Source of the DNA: Flavobacterium psychrophilum
GTDB lineage: Bacteria > Bacteroidota > Bacteroidia > Flavobacteriales > Flavobacteriaceae
Length of the DNA stretch: 7,296 nucleotides
Direction of reading: 5' to 3'
Assembly (NCBI GenBank): GCA_945907225.1
Contig: CAMDSN010000081.1
Location: 1 to 7,296 of the forward strand
The translations under genes were made by a program, and so were the position numbers. Under the pieces are notes generated by a model. It had not been told where the DNA came from, searched no databases, and saw nothing but the letters and a program-made list of their open reading frames with translations. Shown here in pieces: positions 1 through 6,342 of the stretch (position 1 is the first letter of the stretch; each line of letters begins with the position of its first letter).

Positions 1-284
1 GTATAGCCAAAATCAGTATTAGGTTGTTCTACGAGTAATACATTTTTATATTCACGCTCCAAACGTAGAAAAGCAATCGCGTCTTCAGTAGCATCTCCGC
101 CTTGTAATTTGGCTATATATTGATAATAGCTACGAACTTGCCCAAACAAGTCGAGCGATATATTTGTAAGAGCAATATCGGTTTCTAAACTGGGACCATG
201 TCCGCACAGTTCTGCTAGACGCTGACCTAAAATCAATGAATTATCTGCAATTCCGAGTACGTATTGAATTAAGTTAGTATTCAT
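1..284 (-). CDS. paaC: PaaC, phenylacetyl-CoA epoxidase structural subunit (N-terminal part only)
   Basis: This is the first 94 codons of PaaC; the rest lies beyond the left edge. The ATG is at 284-282, one base after the paaB stop, so the two genes are almost certainly translationally coupled. The protein starts with the family's typical N-terminus: LGIADNSLILGQRLAELCGHGP, split here as NSLILGQRLAELCGHGP around residues 15-31, then LDLFGQVRSYY (44-54), AFLRLEREYKN (71-81) and LLVEQPNTDF (83-92). In the known PaaABCE complex PaaC is a ferritin-like fold protein related to PaaA that has lost the iron ligands and holds PaaA in place as a heterodimer. It acts in the cytoplasm on phenylacetyl-CoA ring epoxidation. 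The order paaA-paaB-paaC supports the call. No frameshift is visible in this part. Confidence 0.95.
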   Translation of the reverse strand, partial: MNTNLIQYVLGIADNSLILGQRLAELCGHGPSLETDIALTNISLDLFGQVRSYYQYIAKLQGGDATEDAIAFLRLEREYKNVLLVEQPNTDFGY

Positions 285-285
285 A

Positions 286-567
286 TTACATGTGTTTTAA
301 TTCATCTGGCAATTCATAAAAAGTTGGGTGACGATACGCCTTATCTATTGCAGGTTCAAATGTTTCCCCATTATTATCCGGATTTGAGGCTGTTACTTGA
401 TTGGAAGGAATTACCCAAATACTAACTCCTTCCATCCTTCTTGTATATACATCACGCGCATTCTCTAGAGCCATAGTAGCATCACTTGCATGAAGAGAAC
501 CGCAATGGCGGTGTTCCAACCCATTCTTACTTCTTATAAATACTTCCCAAAGAGGCCAATTTTTCAT
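286..567 (-). CDS. paaB: PaaB, phenylacetyl-CoA epoxidase subunit B
   Basis: PaaB is the small subunit that links PaaA-PaaC heterodimers into the larger epoxidase assembly; it has no cofactor of its own. The sequence shows the family signature WPLWEVFIRSKNGLEHRH close to the N-terminus, then HASDATMALENARDVYTRR and a VSIWVIPS stretch, and a C-terminal FYELPDELKHM-like tail. I chose the ATG at 567-565, giving 93 residues starting MKNWPLWEVF, which matches the family length of about 95. The frame stays open 12 bases further to a TTG at 579-577 that abuts the paaA stop, but that start would add only four residues upstream of a good ATG. The gene follows paaA by 12 bases and precedes paaC by one base, so it is in the same transcript. 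There is no Shine-Dalgarno sequence, as usual in Bacteroidota. Confidence 0.95.
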   Translation of the reverse strand: MKNWPLWEVFIRSKNGLEHRHCGSLHASDATMALENARDVYTRRMEGVSIWVIPSNQVTASNPDNNGETFEPAIDKAYRHPTFYELPDELKHM

Positions 568-579
568 AATTTGTATCAA

Positions 580-1536
580 TTATATTGCTTGTTGTATTCT
601 TTTATCTGATTCTTTATCGGCATATGCCATGGCAGCATCACGAACCCATTTCCCGTTTGACCAAGCATTTTTTCGTGCATCTATTCTGGCTTTATTACAG
701 GGACCATGCCCTTTTACCACTTGCCAAAACTCATCCCAATCAAGATCATCAAACTCGTAATGATTCGTTTTTTCATTCCATTTTAATGAAGGATCCGGTA
801 TTGTTAGACCAATCATAGTGGCTTGAGGCACAGTTTGATCAACAAACTGTTGGCGCAACTCATCGTTAGTTTTGCGCTTTAATTTCCATTTCATAGATTG
901 TTCTGTGTGTACAGATGCATCATCCGTTGGTCCTAACATCATCAAAGATGGAAACCACCATCTATTTAATGCATCTTGAGCCATTGCTTTTTGCTCAGGG
1001 GTACCTTCCGCCAAAGTCATCATAATCTGAAATCCTTGTCGTTGATGAAAACTCTCTTCTTTACATACTCTTACCATAGCGCGAGCATAAGGTCCGAATG
1101 AAGTTGAACATAGGGGGACCTGATTAATAATAGCTGCTCCATCTACCAGCCAGCCAATAGCTCCCATATCAGCCCATGTTAATGTAGGATAATTAAAAAT
1201 ACTTGAATATTTCGCTTTTCCCGAATGAAGTTGCTCGTATAATTCTTCACGAGAAATACCAAGTGTTTCACATGCGCTGTATAAATACAATCCATGACCT
1301 GCTTCATCTTGAATTTTGGCAAGAAGCGCAACTTTTCGTTTCAAGGATGGTGCCCTTGTAATCCAATTAGCTTCTGGCAACATTCCCACTATTTCAGAAT
1401 GAGCGTGCTGGGATATTTGTCGAATATGAGTTTGACGATATTTCTCAGGCATCCAATCTTTGGGCTCTATTTTTTCGTCATTCGCAATGCGGTCATTAAA
1501 TTGTTGCTCCAAATTTTTAATTTCAATTTCTGACAT
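580..1536 (-). CDS. paaA: PaaA, phenylacetyl-CoA 1,2-epoxidase catalytic diiron subunit
   Basis: PaaA is the catalytic oxygenase subunit. With O2 and electrons from PaaE it converts phenylacetyl-CoA to the ring-1,2-epoxide in the cytoplasm. At 318 residues it is close to the usual length of about 310. The diiron ligands of a ferritin-like carboxylate-bridged site are visible: E48 in [10 protein letters not shown], the DEAGH motif with E78 and H81, D132 in WLVDGAA, and the EESFH motif with E161 and H164. Their spacing equals that of the ligands I recall for E. coli PaaA shifted by six residues. WPS-type substrate-side conservation follows around [13 protein letters not shown] (191-203), and the end is typical ([13 protein letters not shown], 277-288). 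The ATG at 1536-1534 is separated from paaE by 100 AT-rich bases with no convincing promoter, so it is probably read from the paaE promoter. All key residues are present and the enzyme should be active. Confidence 0.97.
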   Translation of the reverse strand: MSEIEIKNLEQQFNDRIANDEKIEPKDWMPEKYRQTHIRQISQHAHSEIVGMLPEANWITRAPSLKRKVALLAKIQDEAGHGLYLYSACETLGISREELYEQLHSGKAKYSSIFNYPTLTWADMGAIGWLVDGAAIINQVPLCSTSFGPYARAMVRVCKEESFHQRQGFQIMMTLAEGTPEQKAMAQDALNRWWFPSLMMLGPTDDASVHTEQSMKWKLKRKTNDELRQQFVDQTVPQATMIGLTIPDPSLKWNEKTNHYEFDDLDWDEFWQVVKGHGPCNKARIDARKNAWSNGKWVRDAAMAYADKESDKRIQQAI

Positions 1537-1636
1537 ATTTTTTAATTATTGGTTTGCAAGTATTTATTATTTTTTTACTAATTGGACTACTTATTTTTTT
1601 GCTTACTATCATTCTTAATACAATAAAATAGACGCG

Positions 1637-2710
1637 TTACCTGCCAAAATCAATTACGATCTTCTTTGAAGTAGGTACAGCCTGACAACTCAGGGTATAA
1701 TTTTTTGCTACTTCTGCTGCATCTAATGCATAATTTACTTTCATTTCGGCAGAACCTTCTATTATTTTACATCTACACGTACTACAAACTCCTCCTTTAC
1801 AAGCGTAGGGCAAATCGGCACCAGCAGCAATAGCGCTATCCAAAATAGTGTCATACAACTCATCCATGGTGAAATGAAATTCTTTTCCTCCATCAATTAT
1901 TGTAACTTCTGTACCCTCTACTTTTTTATCAATTATAGTGCGGATTCTTTGTTTATCATCTTCCGATGTTCCGCTACTAAAAAGTTCAAAATGTATTTTC
2001 TCTTTGGGCAATCCTGCTGCCGTTAATTCGTCACGTAAAAGATGAATCATATCTTCAGGCCCACAAATAAAACAGTCGTCAGTATTAGAAATATTAATTA
2101 TTTTATTTGTTAAAACTTGTAACTTGTCTGAAGTAAATCTACCGTTTAAAAGTTCAATATTTCGATTTTCCCTTGTTAAAAAGTGGAAAATTTCAAAACG
2201 TTCAAAATACTTATTTTTAAGTTGCTCCAATTCTTCCTTAAAAATTATTGACTTTACTGTACGATTGAGATAAAAAAGTTTAAAAGTACATTTTGGCTCT
2301 GCCGCTAAATGTGTTTTAATTATAGAAATTATAGGCGTTATTCCACTACCTGCAGCAAAAGCAATATAATTCTTCTTCCCATTTTGGGAAACAGGAACAA
2401 AGAAATTACCGTTTGGGGTCATTATTTCTAAAACATCCCCTTTTTTAAGTTGGTCGTTCACATAGGTTGAAAAAACACCGTCAGTAATTTTTTTTACGGC
2501 AACTTGCCAAATATTGTCCAAAGGACTTGAGCACAAAGAATAGGATCTTCGTTCTTCTTTACCATCTATTATGGCCTTTATTGTGATATACTGGCCTTGA
2601 TAAAATTGAAACTCATCTTTAAGATTATGCGGAATTCCAAAAGTAACCACCGAACAATCTTTTGTTATCTTTAAAATAGCTGAAACGGTAATACTATGAA
2701 ATTTGGACAT
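1637..2710 (-). CDS. paaE: PaaE, phenylacetyl-CoA epoxidase NADPH-dependent reductase
   Basis: PaaE passes electrons from NAD(P)H through FAD and a 2Fe-2S cluster to the PaaA diiron centre. The 357 residues show all three modules in order. An FAD-binding beta-barrel carries RRSYSL (54-59). A nucleotide-binding domain carries GSGITPIIS (121-129) and ends in the CGPEDM motif (216-221). A plant-type ferredoxin domain at the C-terminus has the cluster cysteines C304, C309, C312 and C342 (Cx4Cx2Cx29C). Length and order match the E. coli enzyme (about 356 residues). The gene is first in the local paa transcript, whereas in E. coli it is last of paaABCDE. The ATG at 2710-2708 lies 15 bases from an inverted repeat that overlaps the probable transcription start. 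Other reductases of the same fold (for example HcaD-independent oxygenase partners) are possible in isolation, but linkage to paaABC makes PaaE secure. Confidence 0.96.
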   Translation of the reverse strand: MSKFHSITVSAILKITKDCSVVTFGIPHNLKDEFQFYQGQYITIKAIIDGKEERRSYSLCSSPLDNIWQVAVKKITDGVFSTYVNDQLKKGDVLEIMTPNGNFFVPVSQNGKKNYIAFAAGSGITPIISIIKTHLAAEPKCTFKLFYLNRTVKSIIFKEELEQLKNKYFERFEIFHFLTRENRNIELLNGRFTSDKLQVLTNKIINISNTDDCFICGPEDMIHLLRDELTAAGLPKEKIHFELFSSGTSEDDKQRIRTIIDKKVEGTEVTIIDGGKEFHFTMDELYDTILDSAIAAGADLPYACKGGVCSTCRCKIIEGSAEMKVNYALDAAEVAKNYTLSCQAVPTSKKIVIDFGR

Positions 2711-2725
2711 AAACTTATATTAAAT

Positions 2726-2747
2726 TAAACTAACGCTTGTTAGTTTA
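2726..2747. promoter_or_regulatory. Inverted-repeat operator in front of paaE, probable TetR-type repressor site
   Basis: Two perfect 9-bp arms, TAAACTAAC and GTTAGTTTA, surround the spacer GCTT. The site lies between the TetR-family gene and paaE, starts 15 bases upstream of the paaE ATG and begins 5 bases downstream of the -7 box, so a bound repressor would cover the transcription start. The core CTAACGCTTGTTAG fits CNAACGNNCGTTNG, the consensus I recall for Thermus thermophilus PaaR, at all but one fixed position. The binding protein is inferred, not shown. Confidence 0.7.
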
Positions 2748-2752
2748 TTATG

Positions 2753-2760
2753 CAAAAATA
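2753..2760 (-). promoter_or_regulatory. Bacteroidota -7 box of the paaE-A-B-C promoter
   Basis: The minus strand reads TATTTTTG, an exact match to the Bacteroidota -7 element TAnnTTTG. It predicts a start a few bases downstream, inside the inverted repeat, and a leader of about 35-40 bases before the paaE ATG. No clean TTTG -33 element is found at the usual distance; a GTTG lies slightly too far upstream. Confidence 0.55.
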
Positions 2761-2822
2761 AGAAATAAATAATATAAAGTTACTACAACGATTGATTTTT
2801 TTTCTAAGTTAAAGGCCTTAGA

Positions 2823-3401
2823 CTAGTGATTTAATACAATTCCCTTTAACAAAACCTGAATCATATTTGATTTTAACACCGCTGGCGCTGGACTTTTTTT
2901 CTTTCCATACCAAAGATAAAGTGTTCTTAAAGTGGATAAAATAGAGAAAACAATTACATCGTGATTTAAATCTTTTATTTCACCTGCATCTATACCTTTT
3001 TTAATAATAAGCCGAAAATTATGTTCGTAATCTTCCCTCATTTTTATAAAATCAGAAAGCTCCTCATTGGCCAAATGCATCCAATCATTATTTAAACATG
3101 CAAGCGCATTAGCATCAACCAAAGTAATGTCAATATGAAGTTGAATAATTCTCTCTATTTTAAGAATTGTACTTTCGTTTGAATGTACTACTTCATTCAT
3201 CGTACGGGTAAATTCTTGGGCAATTGCAATCACAATTAAAACTAAAATTTCCTGTTTCGATTGAATATGATTGTACAAACTTGCTGCTTTTATATTCATA
3301 GCATGAGCAATATCGCGCATGGTAACAGCACTATATCCTTTCTCTTTAAATAATTTAGCAGCCACGGAGATAATTTCTGCTTTTCTATCGGAAATTTTCA
3401 T
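2823..3401 (-). CDS. TetR/AcrR-family transcriptional regulator, probable repressor of the paa operon
   Basis: The 192-residue length is typical of the TetR family. The N-terminal DNA-binding domain is clear: AAKLFKEKGYSAVTMRDIA (14-32) followed by the recognition helix region MNIKAASLYNHIQSKQEIL, ending in the family's YxHxxxKxxL-like pattern. The C-terminal part (about 60-192) is an all-helical ligand and dimer domain, with tryptophans and aromatic residues (NDWMHLANEEL, LYLWYGKK) but no recognisable ligand motif. It is encoded just upstream of paaE on the same strand, with a 112-bp gap that holds the promoter and inverted repeat. I infer that it represses paa genes and responds to phenylacetyl-CoA or a related acyl-CoA, as the TetR-family PaaR of Thermus does. 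Its own promoter is unclear: the minus strand carries CATGTTTG at 3423-3416, one base off the -7 consensus. It could also control other acyl-CoA pathways. Confidence 0.88.
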   Translation of the reverse strand: MKISDRKAEIISVAAKLFKEKGYSAVTMRDIAHAMNIKAASLYNHIQSKQEILVLIVIAIAQEFTRTMNEVVHSNESTILKIERIIQLHIDITLVDANALACLNNDWMHLANEELSDFIKMREDYEHNFRLIIKKGIDAGEIKDLNHDVIVFSILSTLRTLYLWYGKKKSPAPAVLKSNMIQVLLKGIVLNH

Positions 3402-3447
3402 AAGAATTGTCTAATCAAACATGAATTTTACTTATTGAATTGAGATT

Positions 3448-4395
3448 CTAAAATTTGATACTTGGAAAGTCGTTTTGGATTTTATCAATTTTAATTTGTA
3501 ACGCATTTAAAAAAATTTGATGGCTTGCAGAATTTAGATGAATAGCTCGATGTTGAAGAGCTTTTTGAATTTCACAAACTTTATTCATAGTGGGGATAAT
3601 AGCCTCTAAAAAATAGTTTTCAAAAAACCTGAGCCAAATATAATCGATTGCTGTTTGGTTTGGATGCAACATATCTTCGGTATAAAAACGATAATCTCTA
3701 AGCTCATCCATCGTTATTTCATAACTTGGAAAATAGTTTGTATTTTTTAATACTTGGTGCAAGTTATGAATTGCCGTAATTAAATGTGCTTTACTTCTCT
3801 GATTTTCTATAAATCCGTCTTTAAGATGTCTAACTGGGGAAACCGTGAAAACAAATTGGCAATTTGGATTGACTTTCTGAATTAAACTAATTGTATTTTG
3901 AATAGATTTCTCAATTGTTTCTATAGCTAAAATCTCTTTTTTAAACTCCTTTTGGGGTAATTTATGACAATTGGCTACAATAGATTTTGAAACAGAATGC
4001 CTGTAGACCCAAGATGAACCATATGTAATTATAAAATGAGAGGCATTTGATATTTGGTTGAATGTAGATTCGATAAGCTGGTTTAGTATTTCTAAAAGAA
4101 CTGTTTTATTTGGATTTGAAAATCTAGAATGTACTTCAAAACAATGCCACAAATCATTATGAAAAAAAAAATCTTCATTGGTAAATTTTTGCTTACTAAC
4201 AATTCTTTCAATACTGTTTTCAATAGAAACTGGATTAAAAATGATTCCAAAGGGATTAACTATGTTTTGGAACTTATAATAAGTGAACTTGTCACTCATG
4301 TTTTCTGCAAAACAGGAGCCAATAGAAATTATGTTTGAATCATAATCTATGGGAGTATCATACTTTAAAATTGGGACTTTAGTCGTAAAGTTCAT
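3448..4395 (-). CDS. GSCFA-domain protein (SGNH-hydrolase-like), substrate unknown
   Basis: The 315-residue protein carries the family's naming motif GSCFA at residues 26-30 (block SIGSCFAENM), the usual NPFGIIFNP stretch (47-55), ITYGSSWVYR (123-132), the conserved VSPVRHLKDG (185-194) and DMLHPN (241-246). Serine in GSCFA and the Asp/His of DMLHPN are placed as in SGNH/GDSL hydrolases, so a catalytic Ser-Asp-His arrangement is plausible. The family is common in Bacteroidota and alphaproteobacteria and has no established substrate that I know of. No signal peptide is visible, so it is probably cytoplasmic. It precedes the TetR gene by 46 bases on the same strand and could be cotranscribed with it, but nothing ties it to phenylacetate. 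The start ATG at 4395-4393 fits the usual N-terminus, which begins shortly before a conserved beta-strand. Confidence 0.88.
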   Translation of the reverse strand: MNFTTKVPILKYDTPIDYDSNIISIGSCFAENMSDKFTYYKFQNIVNPFGIIFNPVSIENSIERIVSKQKFTNEDFFFHNDLWHCFEVHSRFSNPNKTVLLEILNQLIESTFNQISNASHFIITYGSSWVYRHSVSKSIVANCHKLPQKEFKKEILAIETIEKSIQNTISLIQKVNPNCQFVFTVSPVRHLKDGFIENQRSKAHLITAIHNLHQVLKNTNYFPSYEITMDELRDYRFYTEDMLHPNQTAIDYIWLRFFENYFLEAIIPTMNKVCEIQKALQHRAIHLNSASHQIFLNALQIKIDKIQNDFPSIKF

Positions 4396-4456
4396 TTTTC
4401 AAAAGTACAAAATGATTTTAAACTCCTACATAGCTTTGATAATTAAGTAACACATA

Positions 4457-4472
4457 CAAAACATATGTTTTG
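4457..4472. promoter_or_regulatory. 16-bp perfect palindrome in the divergent GSCFA / ABC exporter promoter region
   Basis: CAAAACATATGTTTTG is fully self-complementary. It lies in the only divergent intergenic region of the window, 13 bases upstream of the exporter's -7 box. It may be an operator for a dimeric regulator. Its ends are also TTTG in either direction, the Bacteroidota -33 sequence, although the spacing to the plus-strand -7 box (13 bases) is shorter than the usual 17-23. Confidence 0.35.
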
Positions 4473-4485
4473 GGTTTTTATTTTA

Positions 4486-4493
4486 TATTTTTG
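4486..4493 (+). promoter_or_regulatory. Candidate -7 box of the ABC exporter promoter
   Basis: TATTTTTG matches the Bacteroidota TAnnTTTG consensus exactly and ends 18 bases before the exporter ATG, predicting a short leader of about 12 bases. It is the same octamer found in front of paaE. The region is T-rich, so a chance match is possible, and no well-spaced -33 element is present. Confidence 0.45.
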
Positions 4494-4511
4494 AGCTTTT
4501 AAAAAACCTAC

Positions 4512-6263
4512 ATGAATCTATTATTCACATATCTAAAAAAACACAAACTACTTTTGTTTTTTGCATTACTAATGTCGGCAATAAATATCTGTTTTAGTTT
4601 ATCAGACTCGATAATTACGGGTAAATTAATGCAAGATTGTGGCGTTGGCATTCAAAAATATAGAGGTAACGAAATTGGATTTATTTCATCGATTGCCTTT
4701 TGGCTCGGACTCTCATTAGGTGCTGCGATGATCTCCCGAATTACAAAAAATTTTCAAGATTATTTTACCAATATTGTCATACAACGAACAGGCGCAGAAA
4801 TGTATACAGACGGTATAAAAAAATCATTGGATTTGCCCTATGAAGAATTTGAAGACCAACGTAGTGGCGAAACTTTAAGTAAATTAACAAAAGTTAGGAT
4901 AGATTCCGAAAAACTTATTACGCTATCCATTTCATTATTATTTCAGACGGTTGTTGGGTTTATTTTTGTAATAACTTATGTCTCTCAAATAGATTACCGA
5001 ATTGCTTTCATTTATTTATTCACAGCGCCTATAATTGCAATAATTAGTTCCTATTTAGGGAAAAAAATAAAAACTGTATCGCGTTCTATCGTAACACAAA
5101 CTAATGCTTTAGCCGGATCAACCACAGAAAGCTTAAGAAATATTGAATTGGTTAAAAGTTTGGGATTAACCTATCAGGAAGAAAAACGATTAAATTTAAA
5201 CACCCTAAAAATTCTACAACTCGAACTCCAAAAGATTCGTTTTATTAGAAGTTTAAGCTTCATACAAGGCACAACTGTTCACTTTTTAAGAACTTGTGTT
5301 GTATTTACATTGTATTATTTCTTATTTGGCAATAAAATTATTGTGGGCGATTTACTTACGATGGTATTTTTTACCTTTTTTATTTTTGGACCATTACAAG
5401 AATTAGGCTCATTCATCATTGCCCTTAATGAGACGAAAGTTTCTATGGAAAATTTCAAAGAATTGTTAGAGGCTCCAAAAGAATTTAGACCGAAAAAAGC
5501 AAAAAAAGTAGGTGTAATAGAATCACTTCAATTCAACGAGGTAAGTTTTAAACACAAAACTGCAAAATTTGCTGCTGTAGAAAACATAAGTTTTAATATA
5601 AAAAAGGGAGAAACAGTAGCATTTGTTGGGCCATCAGGAGCAGGAAAAACTACATTAGTAAAATTATTAGTAGGGCTCTACCCTCCTGCAAAAGGAAACG
5701 TAAAATACAATCAAATTGATTCAACAGAAATCGACTTATTAGATCTAAGAAAGCAACTCGGGTTTGTAACCCAGGACGCACAATTATTTTCTGGAACCAT
5801 TAGAGAAAATTTATTGTTTGTAAAACCAAATGCAACCGATGAGGAATTAATGGAAGTACTTCAAAAAGCTAGCTGTAATAAATTATTAGAGCGAAGTGAA
5901 AACGGACTAAACGCAACTATTGGTGAAGGAGGAATTAAGGTTTCTGGTGGAGAAAAGCAACGACTTTCAATTGCTAGAGCCATTTTAAGAAATCCAAATT
6001 TATTAATTTTTGACGAAGCTACCTCGGCGCTAGATTCAATTACTGAAGAAGAAATTAATGAAACTATTCGGAATATTTCAGATAAAAATAGAATTACCGT
6101 ATTAATTGCTCACCGTTTATCAACCATAATGCACGCGGACACCATTTTTGTGCTTGAACAAGGGAAAATAATTGAACAAGGCAAACACGATTTTTTATTG
6201 GATGAAAAAGGCTTATACTATGCAATGTGGCGGCAGCAAATTGGCGAAAGAAAAAAAAATTAA
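4512..6263 (+). CDS. Half-size ABC exporter (fused membrane and ATPase domains, MsbA-like)
   Basis: At 583 residues this is a typical half-transporter that would work as a homodimer in the inner membrane. The N-terminal exporter domain has about six hydrophobic segments, near residues 12-32, 56-75, 138-158, 163-183, 250-272 and 280-304. The C-terminal ATPase (about 337-575) is complete: Walker A GPSGAGKTT (373-381), Q-loop Q421 in TQDAQLF, signature VSGGEKQR (477-484), Walker B LLIFDE (497-502) with catalytic E502, D-loop SALD (505-508) and H-loop H534. The A-loop aromatic residue just after VSF appears to be histidine (H348), a modest departure. The ATG is chosen because the first membrane helix follows directly. 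The substrate (lipid, peptide or drug) cannot be told from sequence, and the neighbours are unrelated. It is the only plus-strand gene and appears monocistronic. Confidence 0.93.
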   Translation: MNLLFTYLKKHKLLLFFALLMSAINICFSLSDSIITGKLMQDCGVGIQKYRGNEIGFISSIAFWLGLSLGAAMISRITKNFQDYFTNIVIQRTGAEMYTDGIKKSLDLPYEEFEDQRSGETLSKLTKVRIDSEKLITLSISLLFQTVVGFIFVITYVSQIDYRIAFIYLFTAPIIAIISSYLGKKIKTVSRSIVTQTNALAGSTTESLRNIELVKSLGLTYQEEKRLNLNTLKILQLELQKIRFIRSLSFIQGTTVHFLRTCVVFTLYYFLFGNKIIVGDLLTMVFFTFFIFGPLQELGSFIIALNETKVSMENFKELLEAPKEFRPKKAKKVGVIESLQFNEVSFKHKTAKFAAVENISFNIKKGETVAFVGPSGAGKTTLVKLLVGLYPPAKGNVKYNQIDSTEIDLLDLRKQLGFVTQDAQLFSGTIRENLLFVKPNATDEELMEVLQKASCNKLLERSENGLNATIGEGGIKVSGGEKQRLSIARAILRNPNLLIFDEATSALDSITEEEINETIRNISDKNRITVLIAHRLSTIMHADTIFVLEQGKIIEQGKHDFLLDEKGLYYAMWRQQIGERKKN

Positions 6264-6342
6264 CGTTTTGCATGTAGGCGATGTTGTGTTGCGCCTGCGG
6301 TAAGGCAGTATTGCTTAAAGGCTGTTATGCCCTGTGCTATTT
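6261..6342. other. GC-richer structured spacer between convergent genes, vaguely attC-like
   Basis: The spacer separates the exporter stop from the end of the minus-strand gene and is visibly richer in G and C than its surroundings. GTAGGCG (6274-6280) can pair with CGCCTGC (6292-6298), allowing one G-T pair, around an 11-base loop, and GCCT/AGGC can pair at 6293-6304. It starts TAACG and ends near GTTATGCC (6324-6331), so the outer TAAC and GTTA are complementary, as in integron attC sites. The inner arms do not pair well. No T-run follows the hairpin, so it is not a textbook terminator. Its nature is open. Confidence 0.25.

Noticed and set aside
577..579. TTG as the start of paaB
   Set aside because: An ATG 12 bases downstream gives the usual PaaB N-terminus and length; TTG adds four unconserved residues.
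585..1533. Plus-strand open frames of 77-79 codons inside paaA
   Set aside because: They lie opposite a strongly conserved catalytic gene and their translations show no domain or family resemblance.
4400..4407. TACTTTTG on the minus strand as the -7 box of the GSCFA gene
   Set aside because: It matches TAnnTTTG but ends four bases from the ATG, which would need a leaderless transcript, and it has no good -33 partner.
6274..6298. Hairpin after the exporter as an intrinsic terminator
   Set aside because: The loop is long, the stem includes a G-T pair and no T-run follows on either strand.
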